Below, piece after piece: positions 1-9,957 of a DNA stretch of 42,485 nt (positions are counted from its first letter, which is position 1; every line of letters begins with the position of its first letter). The DNA is from Chara braunii (taxonomy: Eukaryota; Streptophyta; Charophyceae; Charales; Characeae): positions 3,665,378 through 3,707,862 of the forward strand of contig BFEA01000019.1 in NCBI GenBank assembly GCA_003427395.1, given 5' to 3'. Below the pieces are notes generated by a model that ran no database searches, had not been told where the DNA came from, and saw only the letters and a list, made by a program, of their open reading frames with translations. Both the position numbers and the translations under genes were made by a program.

Positions 1-1080
1 AAAGGACTTGTGGTGTGTCAGTAGTACTCAGTACTCCCTTGCTAAGATTTCATAGGGCTTCCCCATTTTTGTTTGGGCTGTGTGAGGAGAACATGAATCT
101 CCTCCGTGTGTCTGTACCAGGTTCATCCCGGCATACCATGCAGCCCTGTCAGCTGTGCCAGATTTTTTTTATTATTTTTTTTTGGGGTGGGGAGGGGGGC
201 AGATGCTCCAGTCTATTCGTGGGGAGCAGCATCTGTGCCAGATCGACAATGAGCCACTGCAAAATTACCATACTGTATTCTCAAGCAACCACCGGTGCCT
301 CTGACAGCATGTTTGCTGTGCACAGGCTCTCGCCCACCCCCTTAATGGTGGCTTTGGAGAAGGCCAGGTGCAGTCCATCCTCGGCGTCCTTGTATGCTCG
401 CTTGTCTGCTGTTCCAGTTCCCAGGCAGTTGTGGCTTGAGATCATTCCCTAGGCCAGTGGGTGGGTCCGGTCCCTCGAGACTAGTTTATGCTCAGTTTGT
501 TGGCCTACATTACTTCCCATCTCGTGGCTTAACTCTTTTGCAATTCTGTTCATGGGACGCTGGACCCGGTTTCCAGCACGTGCTGCTCCCCAGCAAAAAA
601 AAAAAAAAGGATCATTCTTTGGAAAAAAAAAGAGACCATTCCCTGGAGGACCACAAGTTCAGCCTTACAGAAAACAAGTGGGGCCACAGTCGTATTCCAT
701 GGGAAATTGTTTTTTCTTTTTCTTTTTTCTTTTTTCTCTTTTTCTGTCCTAGGATAAAGGGTGAAACAGTTGTACGATATATTGTCAACAACGGCCTGAT
801 CTCGACCATTCGGACATCCAGCTGCGGATCATGTGCTTGGGCATCTGCAGCAGGTAACTGGATACGCTTTGGCGTTTCCGAACTTGCACGAGCTGTTGAC
901 GTAGTCTTGGAACCCCTTAAACCGCAAGTACACGGCCCCAGCCTTGCAGAAGGTTTTTGTCGCCACAAGTTAAACTTGGAGGGGCCGCGGAGTGTGGGGC
1001 GCGGTTGAAAAAAAAACAAACGACGGCGTCCGAAGTGGTGCGGGTTTCGTGCTGACACCCGTGAGCCAATGTGTGGTGTA
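1..1080. other. Gene-free region with A- and T-runs
   Basis: It contains homopolymer stretches at about 167-182, 595-608 and 708-745, and a fragment of the dispersed GGACGCTGGACCC repeat near 553. Several overlapping frames are open, but none shows a recognisable domain. Confidence 0.45.
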
Positions 1081-1087
1081 CTGATGC

Positions 1088-1304
1088 TTTAAAGCACCAG
1101 TACACGGGCACCTGGGCCGCGGGCCTGACACCTCGAAATCTGGAAGCGCGAAACGAAAACAGGACCACCGATCCAATTTAATCAACGGCAGGCCCAGCGT
1201 TTGATGGCCAGCCAATACGAGGCCCGCGCCGGTTCCGTTTTTCTTTGGCGCGCAGGGCGATTTTAGGCTCGGCATCGATAGCTGAGAAAGGTACTGGTGG
1301 TTTC
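1088..1304. mobile_element. AGTACTGGTGG-family TIR element, copy 2
   Basis: The left end TTTAAAGCACCAGTAC and right end GTACTGGTGGTTT are inverted repeats. The subterminal GGCTCGGCATCGATAGCTG recurs in the third copy near 1815 (with one change). Noncoding. Confidence 0.6.
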
Positions 1305-1532
1305 ATAGTTGTCATTATAGTTATTGCTGTTATCATTGGCGCTACTCACAGGGGAGGTGAGAACGGAGCCAGTACGGGCCCATTGATTTATTAGTCACTG
1401 CTGCTTTCATTGTAATTCAAGGGACGCTGGACCCGTTCTCCAGCGGGTGCAGCTTCCCACCAATAGAATGGAGCCCCCGGTGAGTCAGGAGTGTATGCTC
1501 TTATCATCACTCCTATCTGATGTCCCAGGAGT

Positions 1533-1693
1533 TTTAAACCACCAGTACTTTCTAGAGTCGTGCCCGTTAACGCGCCACGATCTTAGGACATGTACGGGCT
1601 ACTACAAGAGCGCCCAAATTCATCCGACTAGAAACGTTTCTGCTCTATTTTTTTGCCCGGCCGATAGCTGGGCCAAGTACTGGTGGTTTAATT
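1533..1693. mobile_element. Small TIR element of the AGTACTGGTGG family, copy 1
   Basis: Terminal inverted repeats TTTAAACCACCAGTACTT and AAGTACTGGTGGTTTAA are almost perfect. The internal 125 bp has no coding capacity. The sequence just upstream (from about 1421, GGACGCTGGACCC...CCACCAATAGA) belongs to another repeated segment that recurs near 552 and 3900. Confidence 0.65.
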
Positions 1694-1699
1694 AACGCC

Positions 1700-1850
1700 C
1701 TGCAACTTCCGGAGGCTCGGGGTACCGGCCCTCAAAGGCTGGCACCGCCAGCCAAAACAATTTTTCATTGTTGCGCTGGCGGGTCGGCATGAAACGGCGC
1801 GCAGCCTGTTTTCAGGCTCGGCATTGATAGCTGGGCCAAGTACTGGTGGC
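1700..1850. mobile_element. AGTACTGGTGG-family element, left-truncated copy 3
   Basis: Only the right half is recognisable: GGCGCGCAG..TTTTCAGGCTCGGCATTGATAG followed by AAGTACTGGTGG. It matches the right part of the copy ending at 1304. The left terminus was not found, so the start is approximate. Confidence 0.5.
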
Positions 1851-1857
1851 TACTTTT

Positions 1858-3298
1858 CACAGGCAAACACGAAGTCCATCCAGTAGCGTACTCGTCAGAG
1901 TCTGACACCTCGGCGCAGGCACGGCAGCCTTTCTGAAAACCAAAAAAAAAAGAAGGAAAAAAAAGGAAAAAAATTAAGGAATTCGAATCCAGGGACGTTG
2001 GGGAAGGCCCTCACGGACGTGGAAGTCGTACCAGTGCTTTGAGGAATGTATCTGGCCAGCGCATGTGGAAAAATGATTGCTGGTGTTTTCGTTTTTGTTT
2101 TTGTTGTTTTCGTTTCCTTATGTGCCCTGCCAGTGAGGCAGGGGGGATTCCACAGCAGGCAGCAAACTGCCTCACTTCCTCATACTCACACTAGGTACTG
2201 TAGTCTCCTGTATCTGACCACAATCACCGCGTAAAGGATGCTTTTTGTTCTTGTTCTTAGTTTCTTGTTCTGCGGACAGACTCCTTCACTGAGGGCGCAG
2301 TCACAGTGGCACCTCGTGGAATGCATCTGATGGATATAGCGGCGTTAGGGAAGTCCTTTTTTCTTCCTCTTCTTCTTTTTTTCGTTTTTATGTTCTTTCG
2401 CAGATGCAACTGCCCAGGTTTGGCAAAAACAGGATCGGAGGTAGTGGTGGTTACAAAAAAAAAAAAAAAACACTCACTGCTGAGAACCACGTCACTGAGG
2501 CACCACATTGGCTAAAACCCGGCACCTCTCTGGTCCCACTAACACACGTCTGGTTCCACTTGGAGCTAACCTGAGTTATGCCCTGGAGGCTGCAACTGAC
2601 AAGCATGAAGAGGATATTCAAAGGCACTATTTATGACGCTGCAATTTTCAGCCACACGATGAAAATGGTGGCGGTTGGTAACTGCCAGGACGGCGTCGAC
2701 AACCGGGTCCACTGAGGCTATTTATGAATGCCTTTCTGTTTCGTCACATTTATGAGAAGGGTGGTAGTTGGAAGCTGGCAGGGCCTCAATTGGGTCGCAC
2801 TGTTGCGTGAGCAATGATGACTCTGTCTTTGCTTGCAGGACTACCTAATAAGTAGAATGTAGCTGTGGTCCTGTGGACACATTCGAGTTCTGCTGGTGGC
2901 CAGCAAGAAGTGGGATTCCAGAGTCTACAAAAGATTAAGGCCTACCAACGAAAAACTTGTGATGAATTGCGCAAAAAAACGAAATCACCACTGTTGGGAA
3001 ACGCATATAACCTGTCCCCCATGTGCATACTCACCAACACCACTTGCGAATACTTCAGATATACGCCTCACGTTGTGGTCCAAAGATCAGTCTCGTCGGG
3101 TGCATTCTACCGATATATTCTTCTTATTTTCTGTGTGCTTATCGTGTTTCCCTCACGGTTTCCTCGCAGAAAATCAGAGAGACATTTGGCAAGCTTGAAG
3201 ATTGGCACTAGAACTTTGAAATCTGTTCAAAAAAAAAAAAAAAAAAAAATTTAAACCCGGTAGGAAAAGGTTAGGGGGAAAAAAAAGGAAAAAAGGGG

Positions 3299-3335
<37 letters not shown>

Positions 3336-3896
3336 GAACAGAAACTAAGGATGGTGAGGGAGTTGGCGGTACGGAGAGGCATTGCGAAGATCATAGGTCG
3401 AGAAGAAATCAGGGAAACGAGAAAGGGAGAGAGAGATGAAGGCGTGATGTGAATGGCACTGAATGATGATTAAACAGGTAAAGTGAGAAGAGGAGAAGAA
3501 GGTGTATGAGGATTAAAGGGAGAGTGGAAGGACAGGTGAGAAGGTAAGACATGTGGAGAGGATGAGTTGGAGGATAAATTTTGAAGCAGTTTTGGTCACC
3601 ACTTCATGTCCAGAAGTCGGAGATGCTCGAGTCGCTGAGCTTTGTGCATGAAGGGTTTTGCTAGAGTCGGTCACATACAATAAAAGGGGTGGGGGAGTTT
3701 TCAAGGGAGGCATGTACATTGTACACCCAGACCTTGATCATAGCTCCCGATTATAGCGAATGGAAATTCAAGGGTGAAGGATGATGAGCAGATAGCGCAT
3801 TGGAGCAGGAGGAGCGGCTGGAACCAATGCTTCGATAGCAGGCAGGGAATGCAAGAAGCTGTCGCCGTGGTGAAACATGAAGGCTGAAACAACATA
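1858..3896. other. Gene-free region with a diverged duplication and A-runs
   Basis: A diverged tandem of about 90 bp beginning CTATTTATGA occurs at about 2626-2805. Long A-runs with intervening GGGG/AAAA (3228-3333) look like low-quality or gap-filled sequence. No gene recognised. Confidence 0.4.
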
Positions 3897-4008
3897 AGAA
3901 GGGACTGCAGCGCCAGCAGGTGCCGCTCCCCACCAATAGACGGAGCCTCCCCGGCGGTGCTAGTGGTGCCTGCTCTTACCAGCACCCCTAGGTTCCCCTC
4001 GGGTGTTA
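3897..4008 (+). repeat. Dispersed repeat CCACCAATAGA..GGAGCC (also near 552 and 1421)
   Basis: GGTGCCGCTCCCCACCAATAGACGGAGCC and the following TGCTCTTACCAGCACCCC match 1444-1530 with scattered differences. A shorter piece of the same family (GGACGCTGGACCCGGTTTCC) lies at about 553. The 3' end near 4008 runs into an A-tract and the foldback. Confidence 0.55.
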
Positions 4009-4044
4009 AAAAAAAAGGAAGAAACAAGTGCGGTAGTAGCACAC

Positions 4045-4388
4045 TTTCAAACTGTAAAGGCAAAAAAAACACTAATGGGCAACGGAGAAATGGCTGCAGT
4101 TCGAAAAGGCAGTCATAACATCAGAAGGCGGTAACATCAGGCCCCGAGTTTGAAAAGGGCGGTTGTAGCACCCTTTTTTTTTTTTTTTTTTTTCTTTTGA
4201 TTCCGGTTTCCCCCCCTTCCCCCCCCCGCCCGGCCGCGAAAAAAAAAAAAAAAAAAAAAGGAAAGTGTGCTACAACCGCCCTTTTCAAACTCGGGGCCTG
4301 ATGTTACCGCCTTCTGATGTTATGACTGCCTTTTCGAACTACGGCCATTTTTTCGTTGCCCATTATTGTTTTTTTTGCCCTTTTGAAC
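4045..4388. repeat. Foldback element: inverted arms of about 125 bp around a homopolymer core
   Basis: The left arm (about 4045-4171: CTAATGGGCAACGG..., GGCAGTCATAACATCAGAAG, AGTTTGAAAAGGGCGG) is inverted with few mismatches in the right arm (about 4262-4388). Between them lie T-, C- and A-runs (4171-4260). The flanks AAGAAGGGACTGCAGCG (near 3897 and 4434) are a direct repeat, so the foldback may have inserted into, or sit between, two copies of another repeat. The homopolymer core may be partly an assembly artefact. Confidence 0.75.
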
Positions 4389-4450
4389 TTCGTTTGTGAC
4401 ACAAACGTACTTGCCCCAAAAAAGAAACAACAAAAGAAGGGACTGCAGCG

Positions 4451-5039
4451 TATGCCAGATGCATGCAAGGATTGTGACAGCCGAGGGTTGAACACCGATA
4501 GACACTGTCTGACGGCGATCAAACCCAACACACAAACTCAGCAGACTCCCTTGAACTGCATGGTCTCAAAGGAAGCTGTTGAATCACCACTTCAGCAGTC
4601 GCAAAATCACGTCACGACTCTTGTGCAAACAAAACGAAGATCGACGGAGGATAGCACGTGTGAAATCTGGTTAATGATGCTATTGGATAATTGGATACAT
4701 GATGTCGAATGGGAAGCAAAATAACCTTTTAGCAAGCAACAAAGCAGAACAGCAGTTGGCCGCAAAGTACGACAGCTGAAGAGGCCGACGCCTGTTCGCC
4801 CGCCTTTGGTATTACTCTAGAGCCTCAAGAATAGCCCACAGCTAGAGTAGCTGAGAGGAGTATAGAAGGTCACAGTTAGGGTACATATGATTAGGCATGT
4901 TGAAGAGATTTCGTGGCGAGCAGTTGCTCGTAAAACTGGGTGAAGCTCCAGAGATAACCCCGGGCCGAATGTGAGATCCCCGGCCTCAAACATCATTCGG
5001 AATATAGATCAAATGTGGCCTCTGCCGTGGCCATGGGTG
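4451..5039. other. Unique sequence, nothing recognised
   Basis: The longest + frame here (to 4724) begins inside the foldback and shows no domain. No RNA gene or repeat was identified. Confidence 0.35.
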
Positions 5040-5285
5040 ATAATAAGCAGATCGGGTGGCAGCATGTGGGGCATGGCATACTATGTGGACTGGGTGGCAC
5101 TCTGTGGGCTGGGCGGTATTTTGTGGCCCATGGGATACTGTTTGGGTTGGGCGTTGCCACATGGGGTGGGTCATCGTATGTTGACTGGACGGTACTACCT
5201 GCGCTGGCCGGTACAGTGACAGTGTGGGCTCTGTGGGGTAGGTGGGCTATGCTACATGGGTGGTTCTACATGCGCTTGGGGCAGA
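5040..5285 (+). repeat. Degenerate G/T-rich tandem sequence
   Basis: Loosely repeated TGTGG-CTGGG-GGTA modules (GGACTGGGTGGCACT, GGGCTGGGCGGTATT and others) over about 240 bp. Open frames here are composed of repeated W/G/L modules and are not supported as genes. Confidence 0.45.
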
Positions 5286-5300
5286 AAACTAAAAAACAAA

Positions 5301-5366
5301 TCCGTTAATATTGGAACCATAGCCCCTGCGCAAGGATGACACACATAAATCGAGAAATAGTCCATA
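5301..5366 (+). pseudogene. U6: Truncated, internally deleted U6 snRNA pseudogene
   Basis: The segment starts at the TCCGTTAA part of U6, continues to TTGGAAC, lacks about 17 nt including the ACAGAGA box and AGC triad, and resumes at TAGCCCCTGCGCAAGGATG through AATAGTCC. It shares the GTTAA and CATAAA variants with the 6.8-kb copy, so both probably derive from the same host U6. It cannot be functional. Confidence 0.85.
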
Positions 5367-6334
5367 AAGTAACCCCAAAAAAAAAAAAAAGGGGCCTGCT
5401 AAGCATCCCGTCAAAACCCTTGCTATGTAGTTGTGTTCGAACGTCTACCAAAATGACGACGAACAACAAAACGGATCCATGCAGGCCAGCTACGTACTTG
5501 TAGGGCCCTCGCTGCACACTCACCAAATGCACAAACACAAGACTTGTGGCTGTGTATATACTATATAGTATATACTATATTTGAATATTTCCATATTCTT
5601 CAGGAGTATTAATTTCTACTTGCATGTGTGGTGAGTGGTGGGGTGAGGCCTGGGTCGAACCTCTACCAAAATAGCGACAAACGGTCCGAGCGGGTCTTCA
5701 AACAAACATCTACCAGAAAACCGACAAACAAAACAGGTGCCTGCTTTTGTATACTCACACCTGCCCAGAAAACAACACACAACAAACAGACGAATGCCGC
5801 TGCTCCATGGTGCCGAGTCCCACCTCCGCCTCGGGTCTCGTGTGGGCCCATGGACTCCTTCTGCGAGACACGGGTCAGTCCTATAATAAAAAATAAACAG
5901 AAAACAGAGATTTATCCCATAAGGCTGCTGTTACAGTGCTTTGTCTTGTGTTAAAAAAAAAAAAAATAGAAGGCTGCTGTTTTCTTTCTTTTTTTGTTTC
6001 TATTACAGGGAGTGTCAGTTTGGTTCCTTCTCCACCAGCCAGTGTGGTTGTAGGAATGACACCATTGATCGCTCTTCTCTTTTTTTTTTCTTTTTTTTTT
6101 TGAAGACCAGGGTCTGGGTGCTGCTATATAGGGTGATACGAGCACCCCCACCTAGCAACCCCCCACCGCTGGTGGGGAACTACACCTGCTGCAAACTGGG
6201 TCCATCGTCCCAAAGTCAATGCATCCAAAATTGTGGGGCCAGTACGCGTCTTCGGCCGACTGTAGTCATGAGCAAATCTGAGAAAAACCACTCCGCAATC
6301 CAGAGTATCCCCAAAGCCCTTGAGAGAAGGATAT
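5367..6334. other. Gene-free region with a 20-bp perfect palindrome and short repeats
   Basis: TATATACTATATAGTATATA at about 5555-5574 is a perfect palindrome. The motif TCGAAC.TCTACCAAAAT..CGAC.AAC recurs near 5437 and 5655, with a weaker copy near 5707. T- and A-runs are common. No gene recognised. Confidence 0.4.
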
Positions 6335-6582
6335 TCTATTATTAACTTAATAATTATATTATCTGTATGTATATTACTATATTCTCATATTGTTAAATTT
6401 TTCATTCAATATGAGCAAAAACATCAATTTTTGAATGTACACTTCAAAGTGGCTTTGTGTACCATTATGCTTTTGTTATGTTAATCGGGTTAACCATATT
6501 TATTACCATTTAGGTCTTTGGGACTTTATTAAAGTTTATTTCATTTTGGGTAGATAATAGATTATATTTTATTTACTTATTG

Positions 6583-6735
6583 AAGTCTTCCTCCAGGAGG
6601 TGTATGAGCTTCTACTATTTCTTTTATACTATGGCCAATCCCAAAGTTTGTACGGTACATATGACCTGCATTAATAAATAACGTAGCAATAGCAAGATGG
6701 TGATGAGCTATGTCTGTAACCCACAAACTTATTTG
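6583..6735 (-). pseudogene. psaB: Plastid psaB fragment in nuclear DNA (NUPT), 51 codons
   Basis: The minus strand encodes, without stops, [15 protein letters not shown], then [15 protein letters not shown] and [10 protein letters not shown], a highly conserved internal stretch of the photosystem I core protein PsaB. PsaA differs here (RTNWGIGH and no PPGGRL). The rest of psaB is absent on both sides. A/T-rich codon third positions and the AT-rich surroundings (about 6335-6957) point to plastid DNA inserted into the nucleus. The unusual Asn in LFINAGH is probably a post-insertion change. Confidence 0.85.
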
Positions 6736-6775
6736 ATAGTGTTGCTATACATATTTTTACAAAATATCATATATG

Positions 6776-6792
6776 TACAATATATTGTTTTA
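6776..6792 (+). repeat. 5' target-site duplication of the U6 insertion
   Basis: TACAATATATTGTTTTA immediately precedes the first base of the U6-like sequence and is repeated without mismatch at 6910-6926 after the A-rich tail. Confidence 0.88.
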
Positions 6793-6810
6793 GTCCTTCG
6801 GGACATCCGT

Positions 6811-6842
<32 letters not shown>

Positions 6843-6890
6843 GGCCCCTGCGCAAGGATGACACGCATAAATCGAGAAATGGTCCAAATT
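6793..6890 (+). pseudogene. U6: U6 spliceosomal RNA retropseudogene (full-length)
   Basis: The sequence matches plant U6 snRNA almost throughout: the 5' stem-loop (GTCCTTCGGGAC), the ACAGAGA box (6826-6832), the AGC triad (6838-6840) and the 3' part ending AAATGGTCCAAATT. It is flanked by a perfect 17-bp direct repeat, TACAATATATTGTTTTA (6776-6792 and 6910-6926), with an A-rich tail (6891-6909) before the 3' copy. There is no T-run terminator and no evident plant upstream sequence element. These are the marks of an RNA copied and inserted by LINE-type machinery, so it is probably not an expressed U6 gene. Confidence 0.88.
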
Positions 6891-6909
6891 AAAAAAATAA
6901 ATAAAAAAA

Positions 6910-6926
6910 TACAATATATTGTTTTA
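6910..6926 (+). repeat. 3' target-site duplication of the U6 insertion
   Basis: A perfect 17-bp copy of 6776-6792. The lack of mismatches indicates a young insertion. Confidence 0.88.
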
Positions 6927-7102
6927 ACACTAATACTAATTCATACTAATATAAAATGAGATCGCCACCCTCGCTGTAACACCCTTGGATCGCCTACATT
7001 TGTGATTTTGAGATGTCTATCATCCTATCTCATGAGTTGATTGCCAAGTAGGTGCAGGTGTTTCTCTGCTAGAGGGTCTTCTTCCAGAGTGTCTGCTACT
7101 CT

Positions 7103-7198
7103 CTTCACCCGAAGAGAATGCCCGGTCATTATAGCTGTATTCAGTCAACATTCCATGCAGATACAGCTATAATGACAGAGCGTTCTATTCGGGCGAAG
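7103..7198. mobile_element. Palindromic MITE, copy 1
   Basis: The outer arms are CTTCACCCGAAGAGAATG and CGTTCTATTCGGGCGAAG, and the inner arms are GGTCATTATAGCTGTAT and ATACAGCTATAATGAC. The whole element can fold into one hairpin with a loop of about 20 nt. It is the most diverged at its outer ends of the four copies in this window. No target-site duplication is evident. Confidence 0.75.
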
Positions 7199-7258
7199 CA
7201 GAGACGGCGGTGTTTGTTCGGTTTCACCTCAGCCGATTGTTTACAGGAATTCTGATCT

Positions 7259-7321
7259 TCCGCTTTGTCCCACGGATCCATCCGCTTTGTCCCACATATC
7301 CATCCACTTTGTCCCACAGAT
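7259..7321 (+). repeat. 21-bp minisatellite, three units
   Basis: Three consecutive units of TCCGCTTTGTCCCACrkATCCA with few differences. Confidence 0.8.
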
Positions 7322-7508
7322 GAACCTCAGCGAGAGGCGTGCTGCTGCGTGTGTTTTCCAGTGTCTGCAGCTCGTCGCTTGCGCGTTTGCAGATCCTGTG
7401 GCATCCGCTTCTGTTCTCCATAATTTCAGTGATCTCCTTTGCCTCTCTTTGCGTCTCTTGCTCATCGGTGGTGTTTGTTTGTCATCAAAGTAATCCACAG
7501 CCTTAGCT

Positions 7509-7577
7509 GTCTTTTTCTTTTTCTTTTTCTTTTTCTTTTTCTTTTTCTTTTTCTTTTTCTTTTTCTTTTCCTTTTTT
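7509..7577 (+). repeat. (TTTTTC)n hexanucleotide microsatellite
   Basis: About eleven near-perfect TTTTTC units (CTTTTT in another phase), with an imperfect end. Confidence 0.95.
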
Positions 7578-8639
7578 AAACCAGCGACCTCTACTAGAGC
7601 TGTCTTGATGAGGTTGAACCAAAAACTAGCTGGATGGAAGGGAAGTTGGGACATTAATCCAAAGAAGAATTCCCGTTATACAGGCCAACTCTTACCCTGT
7701 TGAAAAGCATCACATCAAGTGAAATCCTGATTTTGCAAGCCATACATCGTTATAGTCAAAATAGTACAATACGAAATTTGAAAATTGTTATTTCAAAGTG
7801 GTGCTCTCCCTCAACGAACAGAAATTCATAAAATGGACTTATGAGACATGGGCTCAGAAAGTGCTTTTAGAAATATCCCCATCATCTTTGTTCATCCAAG
7901 TCGCCTTTCCGAAGCCTGCGTGCTTTTACTTTAATTATAGGCAGGGAGTGAAGGAGTGAGGGATAGAGGGATGGAGGGATGGATGGGAAGGAGGAGGGAG
8001 AGAAAGGGGGGGAGGGGGGGAAGAGAAGAAAAAATTGTGTAGTGCGACAAGTGTGGGAGTCATACTCCTCCTTGACAAAACAAACAAACAAACAAACAAA
8101 CAAACAAACAAACGAACAAACAAACAAACAAACAAACAAACAAACAAACAAACACTGCCAAACAGGGCTGTATGGCCCTGGCTCCTTATTCATTTTGGGG
8201 AGCATCAGTCCGGTTCCTATTCCACCGGCAAGTCAGAAAAGATTACAAAATCCAACCGTTTTACAACGCACTCAAAACGCTTCCCCCCCATTACAGAGAC
8301 CCGAGTGGGCGGCCCATCAGCACATTGATTACTTTCGTTCCGGAAGACTTTACCTCCCCTCCCCTCCCCTCCCCTCACCCCTGCCCTTTTTTTTTTTTTT
8401 TTTTCCCACCCCTGCCTTAAGTTAGCTTGTTGCTACTACATCAATGCTCTCTGTGTCCTTCCCCCACATCTCTTATCTTGAAATTGATTCGGACCGGACC
8501 TGTTTCGGCGGGAGGCCTTTGTGTCATACTCCTCATTCCTGCCACACCTGCTTTTTTTTCTTGTCATAGTCATTGAAACGGTATTCACGTGTTCGCAATA
8601 GCGGATGCAGACCCCAGGGCTCGATCCCTAGTCCTCACC
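7578..8639. other. Gene-free region around the (AAAC)n array
   Basis: Besides (AAAC)n it holds purine-rich GGGA sequence (about 7948-8030), a (CCCCT)n tract (about 8346-8376) and a T-run (about 8388-8404). No gene recognised. Confidence 0.4.
8076..8154 (+). repeat. (AAAC)n tetranucleotide microsatellite
   Basis: About 19 units of AAAC/CAAA with one interruption (CGAAC). Confidence 0.95.
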
Positions 8640-9957
8640 TTACCTGTGTACAGTATCTGTGTCGACCCCGAGAGTTGAACCCGTGACCTGTGTATCCGCA
8701 GCAGTTAGTAAGCTGTCGTAGGTCCGTAGGTTGTAGGGGTTTGAGCCGTAGACCTGTTGTTTGTAGGTCTTAGTAGGTCCTAGAAGTAGTTGCTGTAGGA
8801 CTTCTGAAAGGTCAAGGTCGTAGCTGCTACAGTCCTGAAGGGTCAAGGTTGTAGCTGTTACAGTGACAAAGGGCCAAGATTACAGACTTCCAGAAGCTCC
8901 GGAAGTCACCCTTCACACGTTGCTCACAGTAGTCCAGAGGCAAGTGGGCAAGTGGTGGAGTCCACCTGTGCTGAGTCAGCGGTACCAGTCCCAGTCAGTC
9001 CTAGTCCAGTCAAGCAAGTACCGTATGGGACTGTGTGCACCACGGGCATGGGGAAGGGGCAGACCAACGAGTTACAGAAGTATAAATCAAGAGGCAGCGC
9101 CCAGCCATTCATTCATGCCTGCGGAAGCCATGCGGAAGCACTGCCACAGCAACTTGTGCGAGGTGGTCTGCAGTATGCCCGAAGACGAAGGGGGCCGAAG
9201 GAGAGCTTAGCCATAGGGGTAGAGGTAGTAGCGGCCATAGCCGCCATAGCTGGAAGAAGAGTGTAGCGTGTGTGTACAGTGTGTTGCGTGTGGGATATCC
9301 AGGGTGATCTTGAGATGAGTGTGTGTGAACAGGGGAGTTGAGTACAGTGACGAACAGAGAGTTGTACAGGCGTTGATGCGCCATAGCCATCGGAAGTGAG
9401 CTTGTATCTGAGCTGTATTCTTGGTTGCCATATCTCTGAGCTTTGAGTGGGCGCTTGTCGCCAGTTTGGTGTGCTACCTGTTTACATGCATGCAAAGTGG
9501 AAAAGAGAGTGAGTCTGATTGCATCATTCTCAATGCCTCATCTCCATCCTTGTTGTTGTCAGTGTTGGTCATCTTCCTCGTCTTTGGAGATGGGATTGTG
9601 GAACAAAGATGTTGGCAGCTTGTTAACCATTGATTGATGCTGTCACCTCTGTGCAGGGTTGTGTGGTTGAGAGGCATGCAGAACACATGTCAGCGACGGG
9701 TAATCAGAGACCAAGTCACCCAAGTGTGGAAAAGAGGCAGGAAGACAGGGAGGGAAGGAGAAGGAGGATGACAGTAAGAGTAAGAGATTTGGAGGGCGAA
9801 AGGTGTAACGGGAGATAGATAGTTGGGAAAGGGTGTGGGAGACGTACTGTGGAGGACAAACACCCTGAAAGATTTTGTAGGGGAGGAAAGACAGAGAGGG
9901 AGAGAGCAGGTCTTCCTCCACTACAGAGAAGAAGCAGTGTATCACGGCTGGTCTCAC
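8640..9957 (+). other. 5' flank / probable leader of the giant gene
   Basis: No convincing protein gene here. The stretch holds a two-unit tandem of about 31 bp (GGTCAAGG..GTAGCTG.TACAGT, about 8809-8875), CAGTCC-rich sequence (8935-9010), a TATA-like site and an acceptor-like tract near 9657. The giant reading frame becomes open at 9823 but has no ATG until 9958. Confidence 0.4.
9081..9087 (+). promoter_or_regulatory. Candidate TATA box for the giant gene
   Basis: TATAAAT lies about 870 bp upstream of the first in-frame ATG, in sequence otherwise not AT-rich, and no other gene start follows it. If used, the 5' leader would contain several upstream ATGs and possibly an intron: an acceptor-like tract, CACCTCTGTGCAG, ends at about 9657. 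This is a pattern match only. Confidence 0.2.

Larger units (their letters stand above)
6335..6957. other. AT-rich island, probably organelle-derived, hosting the psaB fragment and U6 insertion
   Basis: Base composition changes abruptly to strongly AT-rich at about 6335 and back to mixed at about 6957. It contains the psaB fragment and, beside it, the U6 retropseudogene whose duplicated target is itself AT-rich. Apart from psaB I could not identify the organelle sequence. An open stretch around 6488-6556 on the + strand matches nothing I recognise. Confidence 0.5.

Noticed and set aside
4971-5308. Trp/Gly-rich open frames
   Set aside because: They arise from a degenerate G/T-rich tandem sequence open in more than one frame.
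8600-8770. tRNA-like B-box matches (GGGTTCAACTC on the minus strand, GGGATCGAGCCC)
   Set aside because: No cloverleaf can be drawn and no A-box at suitable spacing; kept only as possible SINE debris.
9823-9957. Using 9823 as the protein start
   Set aside because: The codon at 9823 is TTG directly after a stop; no ATG occurs before 9958.
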